Position numbers and translations under genes: made by a program. The notes under the pieces are model-generated. The model was given only the letters and a program-made list of their open reading frames with translations, did no database searches and was not told the DNA's origin. DNA of 64,000 bases from Laguncularia racemosa. Lineage: Eukaryota > Streptophyta > Magnoliopsida > Myrtales > Combretaceae. Positions 55,401-64,000 of this stretch are shown here, in pieces; the stretch's first letter is position 1; each line of letters starts with the position of its first letter. Location: the NCBI GenBank assembly GCA_037954665.1, contig JBBMOL010000023.1, forward strand, positions 3,844,001 to 3,908,000. Reading direction: 5' to 3'.

Positions 55401-57266
55401 TTGATCCTTTAATTCTTTCAACTCTACGGGTGCCATATGATATGGGGCTTTTGACATGGAAGCTGTACCAAGCACTGTATCTATGCTGAATTCAATGTCC
55501 TTTATAGGAGGTAAACCAAGTAGGTCATCTAGAAAACTCTAATAAATTCTTTCACTACTCTTACTCTCTCAATTTCCATCACCTCTTCAGCTTCCACTGC
55601 TATTGATGCCATCATACTTTTACCCCATAATTCATAAGTTGGCAATCCTATTAGTTTATAAGTTTCCAATTTAAACTTAAATTATTCTCCTTCTGGCATA
55701 TTGAAATGGATGGTCATATCATGATAATCTATTGTTACATGATGTCTAATTAACCAATCCATTCCCAAAATTACATCAAAATAGGTCATGTCTAACACCA
55801 GAAGATCTGCAAACAATATTTTACCTTGCACTTCTAGACAGACTTTTCTACATATTTAGTTTAATCCCCTACCCACACCCATAAGAGTACTTAAGCTTAA
55901 TACAACATTCAGCATTTCTTTACATACATTATATTCACTTCTAAATGCATCAGATATATATGAATGTGATGCACCAGTATCAAATAACACATAAGCTTCA
56001 GTAGAATTCACTAATAATGTACCTGCTAAGGTCTCTGTATTTAGAGTGTCATGTCTCTATAGTGTAAACACTCGTGTTGGTGCCCTTTACCTTGGCCCTG
56101 CCTATTGAGGTCTACCATTATTAGTCCCAGTCTGGTTTCTTACTACTGGGGCTGGCTGTACATTCTTTTTTTTGTTTTCCGGGTAGTCCACCATCCCATG
56201 ATCCCTCTGTTTGCAAAAGAAGCAAAATGTCAATGGGATTGACCTCTTTCAACAAGTTTTACTGCTGTGGCTCATCTTCTCACATGAGAAATAGGCACTC
56301 TCTAGCCATTTGCATTCATTTAGCTCATGTGGTCCATAACATCTTCCACACTTGTTACTTTGTCCTACATATAAGGTTTTTGCTTGGGATGAGGGTGCTG
56401 CTATAACCATATATTTGGTTTGCATTGTGTGAGGCCTTTTGCCCTTATCTTGAGTGATAATATTTTAAATGGGTCTTTTTCCCAATACCACTCTTGTTCC
56501 CAACACTCTTATCTCGTCAGTTCTCTTATGACTTTGTTATAAAAGTTTTGTCTTGTTTACAACTTCCAAGATGCTATAATGTGGGCTCCAATCCCAACAC
56601 AAACCAATGTGCCATGGACTTCTCATTAGCTCTAAATGCAAGTGGCATGAACTTCATCAGACGGTTGAGTTCCATCTCATATTCATCTATCGATCTCTTT
56701 CCTTGGCAGCAGCTGTAGTATGACGCATGCATTCTATCCCCGATGGTGTTTGGGAAATACTACTCATACAACATTTCTTTAAACCTATCCTAAGTGATCA
56801 CCCCTATGGTGAGTTTGGAAACACTCGACCACCATTTAGAAGTTGAGTCTCTCAGTAGATACACAACATATTTCACCTTTTTATCTTCAGGTGTCCCCAT
56901 CGCTTTAAAAGTCTTTTCCAATTCATTGATCCACTGTTCAGTATCCAATGGATTATCAACCTTAGGCCTGAATTCCCTAACCATTCTAACAAAACGATCC
57001 AGACCCATTTCTCTCGCTAGCCTCTCTCTAATCTCTCCTATCATTTGGGCTTATCTCATGTTTAACACTTGCACGTCTTGTGTCTGTTGCTGTGCTACTA
57101 CTCCTGGTAGAGTATTGATAGCCTCTAGCATTTGTGCAGCATTCACCTCATTCCCTCCTTGTCCCTGATGAGGAGCTCTAAGGCGCATTATGTTATCAAG
57201 AGCATCACCTCTAGCTCCTGAAGATAACCCTGGTCCTGAAATTCTCCTAGGCATTCTATAAGACAA
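55401..57266 (-). pseudogene. Chromovirus gag and protease (broken)
   Basis: Gag starts M-S-Y-R-M-P-R-R-I at 57266. Its core is at 56790-57044 (F-R-P-K-V-D-N-P-L-D-T-E-Q-W-I-N-E-L-E-K and W-W-S-S-V). A zinc knuckle of the form CX2CX3HX4C lies at about 56304-56345 (C-G-R-C-Y-G-P-H-E-L-N-E-C). The aspartic protease site E-A-Y-V-L-F-D-T-G-A-S-H-S-Y-I lies at about 55945-55990, with its D-T-G-A intact. Frames are interrupted in many places. Confidence 0.8.
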
Positions 57267-57550
57267 AATACAATAATAAGGAATGATATGGGAATATATA
57301 TACCTTCCTCAAAGTATGAAAAAAAAAAATTTAAACGTGACATTTTTAATATTACTGAAGGAGTTCACAAATCAGCAATATCAATCCCATTTTCTAACCA
57401 CTCTCAATATATATCTTTATCTTACAAATCCAATACCTAATTCATTCAAAGATCATGACTTACTTTCTATTAGATAAAACTTACTTTATTGATCTTCACT
57501 TAATTCTAATGATTATCAAACCTAAATTGTCTAAAGATCCACTAACCTAG

Positions 57551-57562
57551 GCTCTAATACCA
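57551..57562 (-). other. Chromovirus primer-binding site
   Basis: The minus strand reads TGGTATTAGAGC, one base off the initiator Met-tRNA complement TGGTATCAGAGC. It lies seven bases inside the 5' LTR end and confirms orientation. Confidence 0.8.
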
Positions 57563-57569
57563 CCTAAGC

Positions 57570-59514
57570 TATAACGCCTTGAAACCTAGGTACACTATAG
57601 CCCGCCACATGTCCTCATTTCCTAAAGAGACGTAAAGGCTCAATCACTACTATTCTTCAAATACTCTCGTTCATGTATTCCTAATGATAGTCATAAATCA
57701 TCTACTGCATAATAGAGATTAATAAAATTCCCCATCCTCAATAATAAGTCATTAATAATTTTCTCAAATTAAACAACGGAAGTGATTAACATTAACTTAA
57801 AATAGAAATTCTCAAACAATTAAATAAAAATCTAACATGTCTTTCCTTAGTCTATCTACTAGTCATCGTAATAGACGTATTTTACATTCTCTTCATTGTT
57901 CTAATCTTGAGTTTTTTCCCCCAGGTTTTCAACATATCCTACAATCTCTTCGGAAGCATGTGTAACTAAAAAAAAAAATTCCCACGAGGGGTGAGCTAAT
58001 GCCCAATACAATGCATACCTACACACACACACACAATGCTCCATAATATTCATTCACAATTTTGTTTATCTTTCACAATCTTTAGCCAATACACAATCAC
58101 AACATAAATATCTTTACACATAACATTCCTAAACATTCTTTTACAATCCATTCACAAACAATATATACATATATATATATGGCAAAGGTAATCCTCTATC
58201 AATGAGTCTCTTACCATATATAATAATAATAATATATATATGATAGTGGGTACTCCTCACTGTCCATGAGTCCTCGCACATCCACCTTTCACAACCATAC
58301 ATAATATATATATATATATATATATATGACAATGGGTACTCCCCATTGTCCATGAGTCCATACACTACAACTTTCACAATACACTCCACTAGGGACAACG
58401 TCACGTACCAATCATCAAGGTGCCACTCCAAGAACATCAACCCACACTCGGTTTCTTGGACCTAGCAATTCACAATCGCATGCACACTCAATCCATTTCA
58501 TTTACAATATCATTAAACCCACACACAAAATCTAATTTATCAAGTACAAGCAACAAACATGGTATATACGTACCTAACTCGTAATACTTGGTTTGTCTTA
58601 TAACTTTCTAGCTTCACAATTCTTCCAGATCTATACATGATTCAAATTATTTGCTTTTAGAATTGTATTCCTATAAATATCAAAAGGAGACTAGTCACGT
58701 TTCAACTCAACAAGAGTAGTACACGACCATGCTAAAGGTCGTATAATTTTTTTTTTTTTACATGGCCTCAACATGGTCATGTACCTCTCTCTATTCACTA
58801 GGTCATTTTTTTTTTCAACATGGTCATGTTGAGAGGTCATGTTTTTATTATTATTATTATTATTTATAACATGGTCTCAACATGGTCTTGTATCTCTCTT
58901 TATTCACTATGTTTTTTTTTTCAACTCGGTCATGTTGAGAGGTCATGTATCTCTCTATTTACTATTCATTAACACGACCTCAACATGGTTGTGTTAAACT
59001 TTTTTTTTTCAACATGGTCGTGTATCTCTCTGTTCAACTTTCATTTTCAACATGGTCTCCAACACAGTTGTGTTGGGAGGCCATGTATCTCTCAGTTCAC
59101 TTTGAATTTTCAACATGATTGTGTTAGGAGGTCATGCTTGTTTCATCTCTTGCGTATCACAGATCGATCTAGATCTGTAAACCTCAATACATCAATTCTC
59201 CACACTACCATATATATACATAAATCACGATTCACAATCATTGATTTATGTACTTACCTTAATCCAACAAGCTAGTGGTGGAAAAAGGGTTGTCTCCTTC
59301 TCTATGGATTCACACAAAAAGGCTCTAGAGTTCTATGGGAGGCAAATGGAGGAAAAAGTACTAATCCTAGGTAAAAGGAGCTTATATACTTAGGTCGCGA
59401 AATGACCATCCTATCCTCAGTCATAATTCTTATTTCTCGTATTATCCTTGGCAGATTTTTTTATTATTATTAATTATACATACATATATATATAATATTA
59501 CTCAGGTATTTACT
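57570..59514 (-). repeat. Chromovirus 5' LTR
   Basis: This 1,945-bp copy starts TATAACGCCTTGAAACC and ends GGTATTTACT, where the partner has TACA. Both terminal dinucleotides are mutated, but the target duplication CCTAC follows directly. It contains the three GGGTACTCCCC units (58186-58362), TA microsatellites (58299-58327) and a shorter CATGGTC repeat run (58700-59140). About 150 bp present in the partner are missing near 59140. Confidence 0.9.
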
Positions 59515-59519
59515 CCTAC

Positions 59520-59977
59520 TATAAGGGACATTAATTTCTATTCTTTTTGTTGTGCATGTCAATCCTATGATAATGGATCCTTATTTATATTGTTTATTGT
59601 AGAAAAAAAAAACACATGTTAGCAACATAGTGAAAGAATCCGTTTTACATCACTCAAGTGTTGCATAAAGTCCTGAGGTGAAGAGAATCTAGAAGAAAGT
59701 GGAACCCAAGAGGTCTTAAGAGTATTTGATAATTTTAAGTGGCTAACTAGTGTGATTGAGCATAAAACCAAAGGTCATAGCTAAGCATAAGTTTAGAGTA
59801 AATGAATGGCATTATGCAAGAATAGGATAATGGAGGCTCATGAGTTAGCACTAAGTAGCCTTAAAGTAGACAATCAATAAGAAAGAATCAAAAGAGCTAC
59901 AATGAGAGTAGAGCTTATGTGTATATGCTTGTATTGAGTTGTATAATTTAAATTGTGGTGAAGATATGTTGAGTATG
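59520..59977. other. Non-coding interval before a copia-type LTR
   Basis: No domain is recognised. If the LTR-like block at 59978 is the 3' LTR of the copia-3 element at 30.4 kb, this interval would be its 3' internal region, but I could not find RNase H residues in it. Confidence 0.35.
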
Positions 59978-60433
59978 TGTTGAATTGAAACAAAACTCAA
60001 GATCAGAGTGATAGGCAACGAATTGCATAAAGGGCGAAGAAGGAATGCAACGATAGAGTGATACTGGCTATTAAAGGTGACAGTCCACAATAAAGTGTTC
60101 ATAATTTGTGGATAGGGACTATAGTCAACTATCAAGAATTATAACCAACCGGTATGTCCTACTCAACTAGGCTTGTCAAAAAAACTTTTGGCAATTTATT
60201 TCCATGTCTAAGTTATTTCCTTTTAGTTTAGATAGGTTTATGCTTTTGTAACATTATATACATACTAGTAAAGAATCAATTAGTCTAAAAGCTTAGAAAA
60301 AATAGTGCTTTATGATTACAAGAATTATTGTCGCCATTACATTATAACGATTTGTCTATTTCTGCCTATGGTTTTTAAACCAATATTTACAGTTTTCCAC
60401 ATTAAATTTGTAATATGAAATCTAGATCTAACC
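59978..60433 (+). repeat. Copia-type LTR related to 30404-30842
   Basis: It shares with the block at 30.4 kb the start TGTTGAATTG, ACTCARGRTYAGAGYGATAGG, GGGACTATAGTCAACT and the end TCTAGATCTAAC, with blocks in the same order but strong divergence. The bases after its end (CTAAG) partly resemble ATAAG before the other copy. It is either the partner LTR of copia-3 across all nested insertions or an independent solo LTR of the same family. Confidence 0.45.
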
Positions 60434-61315
60434 TAAGAGTAATGATGGAGAGAAGAAAGACAATGATGGGGGTAATTGATATATGCACAAGAGTTCACAT
60501 TAACATTATCAACCCATGTGGAATGAAAATTTTATTTAGACTATTCTTTTAGTTTATTTATTTAGGCTAGATATAATATTATTATTGTCTTTTAGTTTAT
60601 TAGATTTGATTGGATTTAATTAGATTGATTAGTCATTTTGTTACTTTTAAAGTTGTTAAACAATATCCATTAGATTAAGTTTAAGTTGTAAGATTCATAT
60701 ATAATTGTACTTCTACATATACTTTTTCTTCTTAAGGCCTTGAACATGAAGATATTAAATGAAAAATTACTTTCTTTCAAAGGTGTGAAAACTTTCTCAT
60801 AGTGCGGTGTAAGGTGTAGTCCATTGGCAATTCACATGGATGCAAAGCTTGGTAATTTGTGAATACGAAAAACAAGGCCCTCTACACTCAAGTGGACTTG
60901 TTTTGATTTAACACAAACATAATGGGTTGCTCTAGAACTCAAGAGTTTTAATCCCTTCCAATTTTTCTCATGGCATGTTTGGTTGATCTTATCGGGTGGA
61001 GTATAATAACTATATTTTTTTGTAAACCTAATTCTACGTTTTGTTAGTGGAAGAGATATTTCATGGAATTGTTATTACTACAAAATAAAGAGTTGCTATT
61101 CATTTATAAAATTGAGGAAAAATCCATCATTTTGGTTTTTAACATATTTCTTTATCTATATATAAGACCATAAATGAAGCACAAGGAATAACTATTACTT
61201 TTTTATTCCATGTCTTAAGAATTGCAATTATATTCCTACTTATTCATCCCATAGACTAAATTCATGCAATAAAATATAATATTGCTGATATATGACGATG
61301 GAAGGGATTATTGCG
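60434..61315. other. Non-coding AT-rich interval
   Basis: No gene or known repeat is supported in this stretch. The short open frames are low complexity. Confidence 0.45.
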
Positions 61316-63612
61316 TGTAATGACTAGAAAATAATAAAAAATTAATTACTTTAAAAACATAGGCATTTTTTGTATTACCATTAAAGGGTAAGGTTTTCCG
61401 TTTAACCAAATCTAGACTTTTGTAATTTCCCTTGCCTATCCTTTCTTTTCTTTCTTCCTTCCCTTTTCATACAATCTCTTTCTCTCTCTCAAGTAATTTC
61501 CTCTTTAGGCCAGCAAAAACTTTAAAAAATCACAAGTAAGTGAACAATTTAACGTTGTTTCTTTTGGGTGTTAAGACTACAAGAATAATGAGTAGAATTT
61601 TCTTGTAGAAACAATATCTCCTTACATGCTTGGTGAAGATATAGTCACAAGGTGATTCTTTAGTGAAACTCATTGTGGTAAGTGGTCGTTTTGACAATCA
61701 TTAGTATTGTTATGCACGTTACTTTTGTAAGAATGTTGTTGGTAGCGAGAGTATGTTGTTAATCATAGAACTATGTAGAAAACACACAAGAGGATCAAGG
61801 ATTTAGGAAATTTGCAAATAAGTTTTCTAAATTTGTGTCACATGATGAATGTTGAAGTTTTAGATGTGTTAAGTTGCTAGAAAAATTGTTTAAATTTGAG
61901 ATGGGTGAAGGGTTTTGTAGAGGAAATGATCAGAAAACTAAAATTTGAAGAAAATTCATGTTTTCTTAGCTAGTGTAAGAGAAATTTGGAAGTACACAAA
62001 ACTAACATGATTATATTGGTGCTTGTGTTCTTTATGTACACATCTAAATATAATGTATACAACTATGAAAGAGAGAAAATTTTCTTGGTCAAGAAGTACA
62101 TAGGTAGAAACATGGCAATGTTTTCACCCGTGTTAACCATCTCACTTTGCTAGTGAGATACATGGGTAGGAATATACTCGTGTTCCCACCTATGTTGTTT
62201 CTATCTTTTGCTAAAATGATTTTTTTTACCAATTTTTTATTTCCAACATTTTTTTATTAACAAAATGACTAAAATTAAATTAGTTTAGTTTATTTAGAGC
62301 CTTAAACGTATATTGTTTATGGTGTTTAACCAAGTTTGGAGTTTAAGAGAATTAAGATCATAAGGAAATCATGATGTTAGGTATGTGTATATTATGCTTA
62401 TTGGTTGTACTTGTTAGGATAGAATAGAAAATGAAGTTAATATACATCTAACTTATAAATGATTGTTGCTTATACTTGGTTAGGCTTAAAGGACCAAGAG
62501 TATTGGTGATCTCAAGATAGCACCCTTGATGATCAGTATATGATGGTATCTCAAGTGGAGTTGTGCATTGAAATGATTTAGGTGATTCATAAGCTCATAG
62601 ATGTTGGGGAGTGCCTAATGTTGTATATGTGTATATATATATTTGTACTTAAGATCTTATGTTACCTCGAGTCTTATGACAACAAAACCATGTCATATGT
62701 AACGAACATAAAATGAATTTAATATACATCTGGCTCATAAATGATTGTTGTTTGTACTTAATTGGGCTTAAGGGACTAGGAGTATCGGTGATCTCGAGGC
62801 AACACCCCAATGATCAATGTGTGATGGTGTCTCATGTGAAGTTGTGCATCAAAATGACGTTGGTAGATTTAAGTGACTTATGGACTCTTGGACGTTAAGG
62901 ACTACCTAACATTTTATATGTATATTATATATATATATATTTGTACTTGAGGAGTTATAGTACCTCAAGTCTTAGGATGCCAAAACTACGTCGTATGTAA
63001 TGACTAAACTCAAGATAAGTAACTAGTTGTTGTGATAGGTATATTACATTTTTGCTTGTGAATTTGTGTTTACATGGCATGTGCATGTGGTTATTGGTAT
63101 ACTCATATTAGGCAAAAAGTCACCCCTTTTGGGGATTTTTTTTTTTCCAATTGCAAGTACGTCTAATGAAGTGGTAATTTATGATAACATAAGTGGGGAT
63201 TCTTATGTGAGGGATGACATTGAGTATTATTAGTACTACGACGATTAGATCTTGTGGAAGAAGATGAAGAATTAGTATAAGCACCTTTATTATGCTATTT
63301 ATGTGTGGAGTTAGAATTTAGTTAATATAGTTTGTAGATCTGTTTCTATATTGTTGTTAGTTAGAAGTCAGTTTAGCAGAAGCGATGGGCTTTAGTGCCT
63401 TTAGATAGTTATTGTTGCTCCTATGTTTGTGGTTGTAGGGTGAGACTCACTAGAGCCACATGTTATAGTAATGTGAAGAGATTAATTGTTTTATGGTTGA
63501 AGTTATTACAAATCTTAGAATTTATAGTTGTTTTTAAGCCTTTGCATGTTATTACATTGTGATGATACATAGTAAACTGCATTTGTTTTAAGTTCTAGGA
63601 CATTATATTACA
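61316..63612 (+). repeat. Gypsy LTR-like block in plus orientation (approximate)
   Basis: The start TGTAATGACTAGAAAATAAT followed by GGCATTTTTTGTATTACCATTAAAGGGTAAGG resembles starts of plant chromovirus LTRs. The end CATTATATTACA is the inverse of TGTAAT. Inside, the reverse complement of the GAGGCAACACCCCAATGATCAATGTG stretch matches the CATTGAGGTGCC / GATTGTTGGGATGCC parts of the minus-strand gypsy LTRs. No target duplication (TTGCG against GTTCA) and no internal region or PBS follows, so it is an eroded solo LTR or a misjudged border. Confidence 0.4.
62429..62992. repeat. Tandem duplication, 2 units of 282 bp
   Basis: The unit beginning AAAATGAAGTTAATATACATC (62429) recurs 282 bp later as AAAATGAATTTAATATACATC (62711), followed in both by CTCATAAATGATTGTTG or its variant, GGTGATCTCRAG, ATGATCA, GATGGTRTCTCA, GTTGTGCATC, a TA-rich run and TTGTACTTRAG. 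Copies are roughly 80% identical. The duplication lies inside the LTR-like block. Confidence 0.85.
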
Positions 63613-64000
63613 GTTCATAATTGACTCTAGGATCATCATACATGTTTATTACATGTAAGTTCTTTTTGGATTGAAAAAGCAAAATCAATTATCACACATA
63701 AACCCATCGAGGATTATAGTTCTCATATGATATAACTAATTAAAAACCAAAAATAGAAGATATAAGATCTTTTATCATCTCTTTTAATTCTTGTCACTAG
63801 CAGTGAGTTTTTTCACCTTCTTTATTATAATTATTTCTTGACTTAGCTTTTAAATTTAATTTGGCAATTCTATAATGTTGTCATTCAAAAGTGATGGCAT
63901 CTTGTTACTACTTTCCAATTACTATAAAGTTTTTTGAATTACAGTAAAAATAAAACCTATTAATAGTAAAAGAAATTCATAAACGATCGCTATAAAGTTG
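63613..64000. other. Non-coding end of window
   Basis: No coding sequence, PBS or repeat is recognised between the LTR-like block and the window end. Confidence 0.4.

Larger units (their letters stand above)
35838..59519 (-). mobile_element. Ty3-gypsy chromovirus (Tekay/Del-like), target duplication CCTAC, interrupted by an Ogre-like element
   Basis: CCTAC at 35838-35842 and 59515-59519 flanks an element at 35843-59514. Without the 14.7-kb insert at 38499-53205 (and one copy of GTCCC) it is about 8.96 kb, normal for this group. Minus-strand order from the right: LTR, PBS, gag, protease, RT, RNase H, integrase, then beyond the insert the integrase end and chromodomain, polypurine tract and left LTR. 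Sampled LTR divergence is about 10% (33 differences in about 330 aligned bases). Every domain is damaged. Confidence 0.9.

Overview
The window looks like nuclear DNA of a flowering plant, probably a eudicot. It is AT-rich and dominated by plant retrotransposons (Ty1-copia, chromovirus-type and Tat/Ogre-type Ty3-gypsy, an L1-type LINE end) and a Mutator-like DNA transposon. The only host-type coding sequence I recognise is a family-1 glycosyltransferase (UGT) of the zeatin O-glucosyltransferase / UGT93-like type. It is present as three minus-strand remains (about 2.6-4.0 kb, 19.7-21.1 kb and a short scrap at 30.3 kb), which suggests an old tandem cluster split apart by insertions. I see no rRNA, tRNA, CRISPR array or organelle segment.

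Layout: 1-783 is the 3' end of a LINE with a poly(A) tail. 2626-4000 is UGT pseudogene 1. About 4915-9630 is an old, eroded minus-strand copia element with a recognisable primer-binding site (PBS). 9804-16845 is a Mutator-like element (MULE) with long terminal inverted repeats and a 9-bp target duplication. It holds a broken MuDR-type transposase on the plus strand, a plant-mobile-domain (PMD, MAIN-like) gene on the minus strand, and a tandem array of about 140-bp units. About 16911-17990 is a possible non-autonomous DNA element. 19688-21096 is UGT copy 2, with a readable N-terminal domain and PSPG box but two frame-breaking deletions. 21182-27570 is the youngest and best preserved element, a complete Ty1-copia with 383-bp LTRs differing at 5 positions and target duplication GGCCA, lying 85 bp upstream of the UGT2 start codon.

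The right half is a stack of insertions. Two solo-like gypsy LTRs (28472-30295 and about 32173-34330) flank a UGT scrap and a copia LTR/gag remnant. At 35843-59514 lies a chromovirus (Tekay/Del-like) element with target duplication CCTAC. Its integrase region is interrupted by a 14.7-kb Tat/Ogre-like element at 38499-53205 with target duplication GTCCC. The chromodomain at 38132-38359 and the rest of the polyprotein at 53201-57266 therefore belong to one element although they lie 15 kb apart. Sampled LTR divergence (roughly 10% outer, 5-6% inner, 1.3% for the young copia) agrees with the nesting order. A further gypsy LTR-like block in plus orientation lies at 61316-63612.

I found no convincing new gene system. 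The points most worth a second look are the MULE that pairs a truncated transposase with a PMD gene and a subterminal tandem array, the recent copia insertion in the UGT2 promoter, the repeated modules in that copia's leader, the minisatellites and duplicate PBS core of the Ogre-like element, and the loss of the same reverse transcriptase aspartate in three unrelated elements. Boundaries given with target duplications are read directly. Those marked approximate are not.
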